A DNA stretch of 64,000 nt from Pirellulaceae bacterium (GTDB taxonomy: Bacteria; Planctomycetota; Planctomycetia; Pirellulales; Pirellulaceae). The stretch covers positions 930,001-994,000 of the forward strand of contig JAHBXS010000001.1 of assembly GCA_019636375.1 (NCBI GenBank), given 5' to 3'. Positions within the stretch are counted from its first letter, which is position 1. Every line of letters begins with the position of its first letter. Shown here piece after piece: positions 53,896 through 62,626 of this stretch. The notes below the pieces were generated by a model. The model saw only the letters and a program-made list of their open reading frames with translations. It had not been told where the DNA came from and made no database searches. The position numbers were made by a program, and so were the translations under genes.

Positions 53896-54414
53896 TTAGA
53901 AGTTTTTTAATCGTAGTTGCTCGACGAGCGATTCTCCTTTGGGAGACGAAGCGACGATGCGGATTTCTCGATTCTGGTTTCCGGTGATGTTCAAATTCAC
54001 CTTTAGGTCAGCAGGTGGAATTGCGAAAGAAAATTTCTCGCCCCATTCGATCAAAAGGACGCAGCCATCTTCGACTAACTCATCGAGTCCCAGGTCATCA
54101 ACTTCTTCAGCGTGCTCAATGCGATAAAGATCGAGGTGAGCGACCCGTAGGTCACGGGTTTCATAAGGGATTACGAGTACAAAAGTTGGGCTAACGACCT
54201 CTTGCTCGACCCCCAAGGCCGCTAGGAATCCTTGAGCGAATTGCGTTTTCCCACTTCCGAGAGTTCCATTGAGGACAACGGTCCAACCCTTGGAATCTAA
54301 CGACTCGCCTTGTTCAAAAAGGATCGCAATTTTTTTAGCGATGCAAGCGCCGATTTTTTTGGTTTCAACGTCCGAAGTCGAGTTTGAGATGAACTCTTGC
54401 GGATTAGTGCTCAT
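53896..54414 (-). CDS. tsaE: tRNA t6A-modification ATPase TsaE
   Basis: TsaE is the small P-loop ATPase that helps TsaD and TsaB make threonylcarbamoyl-adenosine at position 37 of ANN-decoding tRNAs. The 172-residue protein has Walker A LNGTLGSGKTQFAQG, VSPTFVLV, HLDLYRIEHAEEVDDLGLDE and LLIEWGEKF, all canonical. ATG 54414 overlaps the thiL end by 11 nt; an upstream start at 54423 extends the overlap. Pairing with thiL is common in several phyla and reflects operon structure rather than shared function. Confidence 0.94.
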   Translation of the reverse strand: MSTNPQEFISNSTSDVETKKIGACIAKKIAILFEQGESLDSKGWTVVLNGTLGSGKTQFAQGFLAALGVEQEVVSPTFVLVIPYETRDLRVAHLDLYRIEHAEEVDDLGLDELVEDGCVLLIEWGEKFSFAIPPADLKVNLNITGNQNREIRIVASSPKGESLVEQLRLKNF

Positions 54415-55318
54415 AGCCTGCAACCTTTAATTCCGACCGTGATCCGTCATCGTCGCTAAGAAAAATTCCTGGTTCGCTTGTGAACTCACCGATTCTTTGC
54501 AAGGCCCCCCGCAAAAATTCATCTTGATAGATCGCGTTCCAAACGTCTGGAGCGATTGCCAACAATAGCTCAAAATCCTCTCCATCCGTCAGGGCATGGT
54601 CAAGGGCTACCCTTTGGTCTGAGTAAGAACTTAGGCAGACTTCTGAAATTGGGAAATTCTTTCGACCAACGACGGCACCAACGTTACTCGCCTCGCAGAT
54701 CGCTTGAAGGTCAATCAAAAATGAATCACTAACGTCCGTTGCCGCATTGATGATGAATTTTTCAGCCAGACGATTCGCAATCTCACAACGAGGAGTAAAA
54801 TCGAGATGGTGTCCGTGGATACTGCCTCCAAAAGAACCTGTCGTTATCAACAAATCCCCGGCTTTGGCCCCCGAAAGTCGCCAGGGATTTTGACACCTGC
54901 CAAAAACTGTCGTGCCAATCACGAGCCCTTGCGGCCAACGATTGGTATCTCCTCCGATGAGGCTGACCTTATACTGATCTGCCAATTCCTTCAGGCCTGT
55001 CGTTAAACGTGCCGCTTCGTGAAGCGAAAACGAATTTGGTAATACAAGCGAAACAAGAGCCGCCACAGGCCGTGCCCCCATCGCGGCAATATCGCTCAGG
55101 CTGACCGCTAAGGCCTTGCGACCAATCGCTTCCAGAGGCTGTAGTTCGGTCCTAAAGTGAACTCCATCACATAGCGTATCGGCCGTCACGACTAAAAGCC
55201 CACTCGGCCAATCCCAAACCGCCGCGTCATCCCCAATCCCCACAACAAGCTCAGTTGCAGGCAAGGCACTCTTTTCGAGCCACTCATGAAATTCGAACTC
55301 AAACGGTTTGCTGGTCAT
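54404..55318 (-). CDS. thiL: Thiamine-monophosphate kinase
   Basis: ThiL phosphorylates thiamine monophosphate to the active diphosphate cofactor. The 304-residue protein carries GIGDDAAVW, DTLCDGVHF, SLSDIAAMGARP, LIGGDTNR and the ATP-site region DVSDSFLIDL (ThiL usually DxSDGL), with DGEDFELL near the C-terminus. The Gly-to-Ser/Phe change after DVSD is a mild departure from the usual DGL. It is the first gene of a leftward pair with tsaE. Confidence 0.93.
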   Translation of the reverse strand: MTSKPFEFEFHEWLEKSALPATELVVGIGDDAAVWDWPSGLLVVTADTLCDGVHFRTELQPLEAIGRKALAVSLSDIAAMGARPVAALVSLVLPNSFSLHEAARLTTGLKELADQYKVSLIGGDTNRWPQGLVIGTTVFGRCQNPWRLSGAKAGDLLITTGSFGGSIHGHHLDFTPRCEIANRLAEKFIINAATDVSDSFLIDLQAICEASNVGAVVGRKNFPISEVCLSSYSDQRVALDHALTDGEDFELLLAIAPDVWNAIYQDEFLRGALQRIGEFTSEPGIFLSDDDGSRSELKVAGYEH

Positions 55319-55826
55319 CGCTGGCAGTATAACCTAAAAACACGAAATGAAAATGCACTCCTTCGTATCCTCCGTTGTTGGTCATTGCGTGTTGGGCTTG
55401 GGCCGTTCTCCTTAGAGTGTGTCGCGGCGAAAGGGTCGATTTCATCGCCAAAATGGCTTTATCTATTTTCGACTGCATGTTGCGGCCAGTACGGTTTATC
55501 AACCAATGATGGCCTCGGGCTACCTGCCATCAAAGATCAGTTTTCAATTGGGGGCCCCCTGTTATCACGAATCAAACACAACAAAAAAAAGCCTTGTTGA
55601 GTTTCCCCAACAAGGCTTGTGGTATTCGCGACGGGAACATTCCCCCAAAACGTTTTATCGAACCCCTTTGGTGCAGCAGCCCGTATTCGCAATCGACTTC
55701 CCAATTTCATTTTTTCTTCAGCGGAACATCTGAGATGTTTGCGGAAGAATTTTAAAGATTGATTGGGGATTGCAGGTTAATTCGGTAAATCGTTTCTGTT
55801 CGCCTCGCGAAGAAAAAAAGTTGTGC
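55319..55826. other. Intergenic region between degP-like and thiL genes
   Basis: Both flanking genes run leftward. The stretch contains a strong minus-strand terminator at 55583-55618. The 210 nt between the protease stop and that terminator is an unusually long 3' untranslated segment. A 57-codon frame there (beginning MKLGSRLRIR) runs through the terminator and has no clear ribosome binding site, so I do not call it a gene. Confidence 0.45.
55583..55618 (-). terminator. Rho-independent terminator of the degP-like gene
   Basis: AAGCCTTGTTG (55589-55599) pairs perfectly with CAACAAGGCTT (55608-55618) around an 8-nt loop. On the minus strand the stem runs directly into eight T residues. It is the cleanest terminator in the window and ends leftward transcription from the protease gene. 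Confidence 0.92.
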
Positions 55827-57191
55827 TTATTTCAATTCGGTCCCCGTAGTGGCCAGGCGCATTTGCCCGGAATAGGGCTCGCGACCTCTGAGGACGTAAA
55901 ACATAAATTGTTGATTTTGTCGGAGGTCTGGCAGGTTCAGGATATATCCAAGGTTTTCGAGCGACTCGGTTTTGAAGCCGTGCATCGCAACAAGGATGTC
56001 TCCGACCTGAATTCGCTCAAGCTCGGCAGGGCTGGATGGACGAACGGCGACGACTTTGAGCCCCCGCTGGTAGTTGGGGTGGCGTCCCGAGACCTCGGCC
56101 TCGCTTGCAACAGCGAGCTTTACTCCCAGCGTTCGCCAAGCGAGAGTCTCGATGGGGCTTGAACTTGCCGACGCGAGTTTTTGCCTAGCGAGTAGCGGTA
56201 GTTCAACTTCGGACGTGGAATTGCGATGGACTGACACGCGAATGGATTGCCCACCTCGTTTTTCCAGGAGGCCTCGTTCCCATTCGAGTGCTCGATTGAT
56301 CTCGACTCCGTCCAGCGAAGTGATTTGATCCCCGATTTTAATACCTGCGGCATCGGCGGCTGAGCCCGATTCGACATAACTGATGAACAAAGCCGGGACT
56401 TCGCGAGAATATCTTGTAACCACTTGAAGCCCCGTATCGACTTGGGAATCGTTGATACGGGCCAGCATCCTTGCCGCGACTTCAACGGCTTGGTCCACGG
56501 GGATTGCGAAGGCAATTCCCTGGGCACCAACCCGGACCGCAACATTGACGCCGATCATCTCGCCATCAAGATTTAGGAGCGGACCACCGCTGTTGCCCGG
56601 ATTGATGGGCGCGTCGGTTTGAATTAGGTTTTCGTAAATCTGGTTCTCGTTGATTTGAACGGTGCGGCGAAGATGACTGATGATTCCCGTGGTGACGGTG
56701 TGTTCGTAACCGTATGCATTGCCAACTGCCGCAACGGTTTCGGCAAGCATCAAATCGCTGCTGGTTCCGAGTTTGATGGGTCGAAGACCGTCGATGCGAT
56801 CGACTTTGATGATCGCTAGATCGGTAACCGGGTCGCGACAGAGTAGTCTTGCTGGCGAGGTTTGTCTGTCCGCCGTGGTGACTTGGATTTGATTGACCTC
56901 TTCGACGACATGGAAATTGGTTAGGATGTAGCCGCGAGGATCGATGACCACACCGGTCCCCATTCCATTCACGTGGCGAACCTGCTCCCCGTTGTCGAGG
57001 TGGCTTTCGGAAGCAACACGTTTTTGGCCTCGCAGGCTGACCACCGAAAACTGGCAGTTTTCAATGGCCCTCACCAAGGGGGTTCTGCGATGGGTGTCGT
57101 CAGTTTGGGCAGAAGAGGTAAGCGGGGCGGTCCATAGGAGCCCCCAAACCAACAACGCCGCCATCGGCAAATTTGTAAGTCGATAGGACAT
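55827..57191 (-). CDS. DegP/HtrA-like periplasmic serine protease with two PDZ domains
   Basis: The 454-residue protein has a signal peptide (ALLVWGLLWTAPLTSSAQ) and a trypsin-like domain with triad His94 (LTNFHVV), Asp124 (TDLAII) and Ser201 (INPGNSGGP). Two PDZ domains follow, about residues 250-335 (GIKIGDQITSLDGVEIN) and 365-440 (RIQVGDILVAMHGFK). All catalytic residues are intact. It should degrade or refold damaged proteins in the periplasm. It is a single gene whose transcript ends at the strong downstream hairpin. Confidence 0.94.
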   Translation of the reverse strand: MSYRLTNLPMAALLVWGLLWTAPLTSSAQTDDTHRRTPLVRAIENCQFSVVSLRGQKRVASESHLDNGEQVRHVNGMGTGVVIDPRGYILTNFHVVEEVNQIQVTTADRQTSPARLLCRDPVTDLAIIKVDRIDGLRPIKLGTSSDLMLAETVAAVGNAYGYEHTVTTGIISHLRRTVQINENQIYENLIQTDAPINPGNSGGPLLNLDGEMIGVNVAVRVGAQGIAFAIPVDQAVEVAARMLARINDSQVDTGLQVVTRYSREVPALFISYVESGSAADAAGIKIGDQITSLDGVEINRALEWERGLLEKRGGQSIRVSVHRNSTSEVELPLLARQKLASASSSPIETLAWRTLGVKLAVASEAEVSGRHPNYQRGLKVVAVRPSSPAELERIQVGDILVAMHGFKTESLENLGYILNLPDLRQNQQFMFYVLRGREPYSGQMRLATTGTELK

Positions 57192-57359
57192 GTCGTCTTT
57201 TCGTTATTTTTTGGGTCGCGGGAAGCCAGTTCGGGTAGCTGACTTGACGTAGCGGCATATTCGCTACAACCTGATACATCGGACCGAACGTCAAACCCCC
57301 TTCGTTCTCGAAATTGAATGCGGCAAAGTTTACCCAAGTTAATAGCTAGCGTTTTTTGA

Positions 57360-58079
57360 ATGATGAAACCAACTTATTTGGTGCTCCAGATCCGAGACGC
57401 CAACGATCCGATTTTGGGACAGGAAATCTCCGCGTTTGCAAGTGCCTTGAATGCAGGTACTGACCAATTTCAAACGGCGAATTTGTTAAATGAAGTTCCT
57501 TCTCAGGGCCTGTTGCGTTCGATCGATGTCGTATTGATTGGAGGCAGTGGTGACTATTCAGCGACAGTGGAGGCCCCTTGGCTGGATAGGGCCTGTGAAC
57601 TATTCAGGACGCTGCGCGCGAAACGCAAGCCGACTTTCGGCTCATGCTGGGGTTTCCAAGCATTGGCCAAGGCGTTTGGCGGAAGCGTTGTTCATGACGA
57701 GAGACTGGCCGAACTGGGGACCGTCGAGGTCCATTTGACCGAAGCCGGGAAAGCTGACCCCATTTTTGGGCCGTTAGGCTCGGCTTTTCTCGCTCCAAGT
57801 GGCCATGAAGACTCGGTGGTGAGTATTCCGGAAGGGTACTTACTGCTCGGTGTTTCTGCCATAGCAAATCAGATTTTGTGCTGCAGTGATGCTCCGATTT
57901 ATGGGACCCAATTCCATCCTGAGTTGACGCGGGAGACATACCTTGAGCGTGTGCGTCGGTACCCCAAATATGTAGAGAAAATCCGAGGTATCCCTTACGA
58001 CATATTCGAGGTGGAATGCAACGAAACGCCGAGAATGGTCGAGATTTTGCCCCGTTTTGTTAATTTTGTGTTGAGCTAG
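57360..58079 (+). CDS. Type 1 glutamine amidotransferase
   Basis: The 239-residue protein is a stand-alone class I glutaminase-like domain. The catalytic triad is visible: Cys96 in FGSCWGFQAL, His186 and Glu188 in YGTQFHPELT. The oxyanion region GGSGDYS is also present. Similar proteins act on GMP-like, gamma-glutamyl or carboxylate substrates, and the partner synthetase is not encoded nearby, so the specific reaction is open. No good ribosome binding site precedes ATG 57360; ATG 57363 is next in frame. Confidence 0.85.
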   Translation: MMKPTYLVLQIRDANDPILGQEISAFASALNAGTDQFQTANLLNEVPSQGLLRSIDVVLIGGSGDYSATVEAPWLDRACELFRTLRAKRKPTFGSCWGFQALAKAFGGSVVHDERLAELGTVEVHLTEAGKADPIFGPLGSAFLAPSGHEDSVVSIPEGYLLLGVSAIANQILCCSDAPIYGTQFHPELTRETYLERVRRYPKYVEKIRGIPYDIFEVECNETPRMVEILPRFVNFVLS

Positions 58080-58399
58080 GCTGACGAGAGAGTTGCCGGC
58101 GTGCCGGGAAACGGGTGGAATGGCTGAATTCAGGATGACGTTGAAGGACTTGAAAATCCCGAATGTTGCAGACATATCTAAAATGCGGCGAAAAAACACA
58201 CGTATTCAAATATGAGGATGTCCGTTAAAACTTAACGGACCAAGAGCGAGTATTTAGAGCGATTGCACAACAATACCAATGTCAAAATGTTGCGTTCTTT
58301 GTCGCTTTGGGTTTTGAAGCGGCATGCGAGAATGTCGTTTGCTAAAATACTACCGGCCAACCTAGGCTGTAACTTTGACCATTTTTTAGGGAGAAACTT
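58080..58399. other. Intergenic region with small perfect palindrome and promoter
   Basis: TCCGTTAA (58221-58228) pairs exactly with TTAACGGA (58232-58239) around AAC. No T-tract follows, so it may be an operator or mRNA hairpin rather than a terminator. A candidate extended -10 lies at 58340-58348. Confidence 0.4.
58340..58348 (+). promoter_or_regulatory. Possible extended -10 promoter
   Basis: TGCTAAAAT at 58340-58348 is an extended -10 (TGnTAAAAT). No good -35 lies at 17 nt spacing; extended -10 elements can work without one. Predicted transcription would start about 45 nt before the GTG at 58400. Confidence 0.3.
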
Positions 58400-60067
58400 G
58401 TGACGAAACTTCTTTGTAAATTTGCCGTGGCTGTTGCGGCAGTTGCCTGTGCATGGTCGACCCACGCCGTAGGGTTGGCACAGTCAAAAGCCGAACCAGC
58501 GATCGTCATTTCGCTGAGCCCATTGAATAACCAGCTCGACGACATCAGTTATCTCACAGACGCCGCGGGGTTTGCCGGTGCGGGAAATATGGCCCGAGTT
58601 CAGATTGATGGGTTCACCCAAGGAATCGACAAGAACAAACCGATGTGCATCCATTTGTTCATCAATGAAGAACAGCCGGAACCGGATGTCTTGGCGTTTA
58701 TTCCAGTCACCAATTTTGACGACGTGCTGAACATCGTTTCCCAAATGGCGTTGGTCGAAGACGAAGACGATTACAGCGTTATTTCGACTGGTGGTGGACC
58801 TGACATGTATGTCAAGGAAGTTAAGAACCACGCGGTCATTGCTCAATCAACTGAGATGTTTGATTTAGCGAACGTCGATTTATCGAGTGGATTGGGCGAT
58901 CTTCCTTCTCGCTACAATGTTGCCGTTCGGATTTACGCACAACGGATTCCCGAAACGATGCGTGAACAAATGTTGATTATGATCGAAGATAGCTATCGCG
59001 AGCAAATCGAGAACTTTGGTGACGATGAGTTGGCCTCGGAATTACAAACGAAGAATTTTGAACTGCAAATGGCTCAAATTCGCAGCTTCGTTGAAGATAC
59101 CGATCAAATCGTTCTAGGTCTAGACTTTGACAAAGAAGGCAAAAACATTCACCTCGACGTGGAAATGATCGGCTTGAGCGGCTCAAAGCTTGTCAGCCGA
59201 GTCGCAGCGATGAAACCGAGCACTGCATCTCGATTCGCAGGATTCTTGATGAACGGTGCAGCATTTACTGCCAATTCAAACTCAAGTCTGAACGCCGAAG
59301 ACATCGACCAATACGTTTCCTCATTGGACGATCTTGTGTCGGCAGCGAAACAAAAGATCGAAGAAGAGAGCGAAATGTCAACCAGCGAATTGGCGATGGT
59401 CAATGACTTGGTCGACGAGTTTTTCGGACTGTTGAAAAACACCGTCAGGCAGGGAAATGTCGACTTGGGAGCCGTCTTGATTATGGACGACAGCGAAACC
59501 AATTTAGCCGCTGGCGTCGCTACTTCATCTCCAGCCGCTTTTGAAGCGAAGGTCAAAGCGACCATCGCCCAAATTAAAGGCCAACTCGATGGACAAGTTG
59601 AAGTTAAACTCGACTGCGAAAATTATCAAGGCATTCGTTTCCATGAATTTGTGGTGCCAGTCCCAGCCGGTGAAGAAGAACTTGGCAATCTATTTGGCGA
59701 CAAAATTAAGATTTATGCTGGCTTCGGTAATGACGTGGTCTACTTAGCCGCAGGATCCGACCCGATGAAAACCCTTAAAGCTGCCATGGCACAAACCTCA
59801 GGTGGTGACGCGGTGGGCGTGATCATGCAGTACAACGTTTTCTTGGCGCCTGTCTTGAAAAAGGTTGGCGTGATTCAAGGCGAAATGCAAATGGAAGAAA
59901 TGGCAGAAATTCTTCGCGCAACCGGTCGTGACCGAATGCAAATGAGCGCCAAAGTTTTGGATAACGGGATGAAGTTCCGCTTTGAAATCCAAGACGGCTT
60001 CCTCAAGGCAATCGGTGCCTTTGCTGGGCCGATGATGGGTATGGGCGCACCTGGAATGGATTTCTAG
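58400..60067 (+). CDS. Exported planctomycete protein, unrecognised
   Basis: The 555-residue protein has a signal peptide (VAVAAVACAWSTHAVGLAQ) and a mixed alpha/beta body rich in Asp and Glu. No catalytic motif stands out. The C-terminal end is Met/Gly-rich (GPMMGMGAPGMDF). Internal segments DVLAFIPVTNFDDVLNIV and YVKEVKNHAVIAQS are suggestive of a beta-rich repeat unit. GTG 58400 is preceded by GGGAG. It may be a lineage-specific periplasmic or outer-membrane-associated protein; I cannot name a function. A clean terminator follows. Confidence 0.75.
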   Translation: MTKLLCKFAVAVAAVACAWSTHAVGLAQSKAEPAIVISLSPLNNQLDDISYLTDAAGFAGAGNMARVQIDGFTQGIDKNKPMCIHLFINEEQPEPDVLAFIPVTNFDDVLNIVSQMALVEDEDDYSVISTGGGPDMYVKEVKNHAVIAQSTEMFDLANVDLSSGLGDLPSRYNVAVRIYAQRIPETMREQMLIMIEDSYREQIENFGDDELASELQTKNFELQMAQIRSFVEDTDQIVLGLDFDKEGKNIHLDVEMIGLSGSKLVSRVAAMKPSTASRFAGFLMNGAAFTANSNSSLNAEDIDQYVSSLDDLVSAAKQKIEEESEMSTSELAMVNDLVDEFFGLLKNTVRQGNVDLGAVLIMDDSETNLAAGVATSSPAAFEAKVKATIAQIKGQLDGQVEVKLDCENYQGIRFHEFVVPVPAGEEELGNLFGDKIKIYAGFGNDVVYLAAGSDPMKTLKAAMAQTSGGDAVGVIMQYNVFLAPVLKKVGVIQGEMQMEEMAEILRATGRDRMQMSAKVLDNGMKFRFEIQDGFLKAIGAFAGPMMGMGAPGMDF

Positions 60068-60104
60068 TTCGCAACTTCACGACGTGAGCTACCTTCAAAA
60101 CTCG

Positions 60105-60138
60105 AAACCCGCTCTGTTCTCAGGGCGGGTTTTTGTTT
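60105..60138 (+). terminator. Rho-independent terminator
   Basis: AAACCCGC (60105-60112) pairs with GCGGGTTT (60125-60132) and continues into a T-rich tail through 60138, 40 nt after the stop of the exported protein gene. Confidence 0.85.
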
Positions 60139-60238
60139 TGTTATGCCTGGGAGGGCGTCGCCAAGGTGGATTTCTCCAGCTAAGATGGATGTCTTTGGTT
60201 TGCGAATATACTTTGACGAGAAAAGTAGTTGATCGAGG

Positions 60239-60847
60239 ATGAAACAGGTTTCGATTGCCGTACTGACGATGCTCGCCAAGTTCTTCAGCGGCGCCACTGT
60301 TCGCTGGGTTGGTTGTATGCCGGACGAATGCCAAAGGGTATACTTCGCCAATCATACAAGCCACTTGGACGCCCTGGTTCTATGGTCTTCGCTCCCCAAA
60401 AATGTGCGAGTCTTGACCCGCCCCGTCGCGGCCAAGGAATACTGGTCAGGCGGCCCAGTCCGTCGATATGTATCGAGTTTGTTTAACCCACTGTTGATTG
60501 ATCGAAAACAAGTCAAGGTTCACGACAGTCCCATCGACTTGATGATTCGGGAAATGGGAACGACTTATTCCTTGATCATTTTTCCTGAGGGTGGTCGAAA
60601 TCCATCAGGCGAAACACTGGAATTTAAAAGTGGCCTGTACTATTTGGGAAAAAAACGACCGGACCTGGAATTGATGCCCGTTTATATTGACAACTTAAAT
60701 CGAGTGATGCCCAAGGGGGAGTTTTGGCCTGTGCCCTTGCTAAGTTCAATTTCGATCGGTGCACCGATTTGGCTAGAGCCAGGGGAGAGCAAGCAGGATT
60801 TTTTGACTCGGGCACGACAGGCTGTTTTAGATCTTAAGGAAGGCTAA
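60239..60847 (+). CDS. Lysophospholipid acyltransferase (PlsC-like)
   Basis: The 202-residue protein has the acyltransferase block I HX4D motif as NHTSHLD (His39, Asp44) and block III FPEGGR at 115-120, followed by VYIDNL. It would acylate a lysophosphatidic acid or related lipid to make phospholipids. It is short and lacks an obvious membrane anchor. The cdsA-like gene starts 2 nt after its stop with its ribosome binding site inside this gene, so the two catalyse successive steps from one mRNA. GAGG abuts the ATG with no spacing, which makes this start less certain. Confidence 0.9.
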   Translation: MKQVSIAVLTMLAKFFSGATVRWVGCMPDECQRVYFANHTSHLDALVLWSSLPKNVRVLTRPVAAKEYWSGGPVRRYVSSLFNPLLIDRKQVKVHDSPIDLMIREMGTTYSLIIFPEGGRNPSGETLEFKSGLYYLGKKRPDLELMPVYIDNLNRVMPKGEFWPVPLLSSISIGAPIWLEPGESKQDFLTRARQAVLDLKEG

Positions 60848-60849
60848 CA

Positions 60850-61920
60850 TTGTCGCAATGGTTTGCCATTGCTCTCATTGGTTCATTCATGAATTTCGCA
60901 ACGTTTTTTCAATCGAATTTGCTTGACTCGACGACTATCTTGTTGCTGGTCGCTGTGCTTGTCACATTGGTTGTGTTTACGGCGTTGGGGCAATATTTGA
61001 AACGCCAGCCAGAGATCGCCATCGATCAGGCAATCATTCGTACCTTTAATAACCGAGTCATCGCCTGGTTGACGATTTTTGTCGTGTTGACCATCACGAT
61101 GACGCTCCCTCAAGTCGTAACCGTGGTGTTTTTCGGAGTGATTTCCTTTTGGGCGTTACGCGAATTTATTACCATGACTCCGACCCGTCGCGGAGATCAT
61201 CGCACGTTGTTTTGGGTCTTCTTTCTGTTTACTCCTTTCCAATACTATATGGTCGCCCGCTTGAATTCAGGCGCCTTTGATTGGTACGCGATGTACACGA
61301 TTCTGATTCCGGTGTACGCCTCCTTGTTTATTCCTGGAAGAATTGCGTTTACAGGTGATTCAAAGCGATTTTTGGAACGGACGGCAAAAATACAATTCGG
61401 CTTGTTGATTTGTGTGTATGCGCTGAGCCATGCTCCAGCATTGCTGTATTTGAATTTGGGGCAGTACAATCCGACGACAGGCGTGAAGGAGATTTGGGCC
61501 GGCAAAACAGGTGGCTTGCTGTTGTTCCTGATCGTGATGGTGCAATTTAGCGATATGGTACAGTTCATCTGGGATCGCCTGATCGGCAAACATGTGATTG
61601 CTCCCAGCGTGAACAACACGAGAACTTGGGAAGGCTTGATTGGTGCCGCCTGTTTGACGGGACTATTTGGAATGCTAGTACAGCTCGTGCTACCTGTGAC
61701 ACCGTTCACTTGGTACGGGTCGGGGGTAATGGCTCTGCTGATCAGCATCATGGGGTCTTCGGGAAAAATGACCATGTCGGCGATTAAACGCGACCGGGGC
61801 ATCGAAGACTACGGCACTTTAGTACACGGCCATTCCGGGGTGCTCGATCGAATTGACTCTGTTTGTTTCGCCGCTCCCATTTTTTTCCATGTCACGCGAT
61901 TCTTTTTGTCGGTCGGTTAA
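60850..61920 (+). CDS. cdsA: Phosphatidate cytidylyltransferase
   Basis: CdsA makes CDP-diacylglycerol from phosphatidic acid and CTP. The 356-residue integral membrane protein has multiple hydrophobic segments and the family signature SAIKRDRGIEDYGTLVHGHSG followed by VLDRIDS near the C-terminus (about residues 310-340). The start is TTG 60850, supported by AAGGAAGG at 60837-60843, 6 nt upstream. It is longer than E. coli CdsA (285) because of an N-terminal extension with an extra membrane segment. Confidence 0.92.
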   Translation: MSQWFAIALIGSFMNFATFFQSNLLDSTTILLLVAVLVTLVVFTALGQYLKRQPEIAIDQAIIRTFNNRVIAWLTIFVVLTITMTLPQVVTVVFFGVISFWALREFITMTPTRRGDHRTLFWVFFLFTPFQYYMVARLNSGAFDWYAMYTILIPVYASLFIPGRIAFTGDSKRFLERTAKIQFGLLICVYALSHAPALLYLNLGQYNPTTGVKEIWAGKTGGLLLFLIVMVQFSDMVQFIWDRLIGKHVIAPSVNNTRTWEGLIGAACLTGLFGMLVQLVLPVTPFTWYGSGVMALLISIMGSSGKMTMSAIKRDRGIEDYGTLVHGHSGVLDRIDSVCFAAPIFFHVTRFFLSVG

Positions 61921-61949
61921 CCAAAGAATTTTCAGAAGGATAAGTTTCG

Positions 61950-62582
61950 TTGAATACATTGCCCGAGGCGCTGGCGACAGCGGCGATTGAACTTTCTGAC
62001 TCGCAAATTCACAGGATCGAGAAGTACTGTGCCCTGTTGTGGGAGACGAATCAACACCTGAACTTAACTCGACATACGACTTATGAACTCTTCGTCAATC
62101 GAGATCTGATCGACACTGTGCAACTTTCGAAGTTACTTCAGCCGAACGAAGTCGTTTTGGACATCGGCTCCGGAGGTGGAGTCCCTGCGATTCCATTGGC
62201 AATCATCCGGCCCGACTTGCAAATAACCCTTTGCGAATCAGTGAAAAAGAAGGCAAGCGTTCTCGAAGAATTCTGCCGCCAGTTGGAGCTTGAATGCATC
62301 GTCATCAACGCTCGCGTCGAGGACAGCCTAGAGGATGAGCGATATGACACGGTGACGGCGCGTGGGGTGGGATCGTTGAGTAAACAATTTAGATGGCTGG
62401 AACCTCACTGGTTAAGCTTGCGGCGTTTGTTGGCAATCAAAGGGCCGAAGTGGCGAGAAGAACGCTTAGAGGCGGAGGGGCAGCGACTAATGAAACACTT
62501 GGTGTTACGCATTGCCGATCGCTATCCTGTGCCGGGGGCAGGCTGGGAAAGTGTGATCTTGGAAATTAAACGAGCGGGTTGA
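61950..62582 (+). CDS. rsmG: 16S rRNA m7G527 methyltransferase RsmG
   Basis: RsmG methylates N7 of G527 in 16S rRNA. The 210-residue protein has LNLTRHTTYELFVNRDLIDT near the N-terminus, SAM motif DIGSGGGVPAIPLAI at 71-85, and VTARGVGSL in the expected place. The start is TTG, with AGAAGGA about 9 nt upstream. Loss of this methylation confers streptomycin resistance in other bacteria. It is the third gene of the plsC-cdsA run. Confidence 0.95.
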   Translation: MNTLPEALATAAIELSDSQIHRIEKYCALLWETNQHLNLTRHTTYELFVNRDLIDTVQLSKLLQPNEVVLDIGSGGGVPAIPLAIIRPDLQITLCESVKKKASVLEEFCRQLELECIVINARVEDSLEDERYDTVTARGVGSLSKQFRWLEPHWLSLRRLLAIKGPKWREERLEAEGQRLMKHLVLRIADRYPVPGAGWESVILEIKRAG

Positions 62583-62626
62583 ACGCGGGCAGAAATTCCC
62601 TGAAATTAGCCGGACAAATCGACAGA

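Noticed and set aside
55480..55690. 57-codon frame beginning MKLGSRLRIR on the minus strand
   Set aside because: It reads through the strong terminator stem and T-tract and has no good ribosome binding site.
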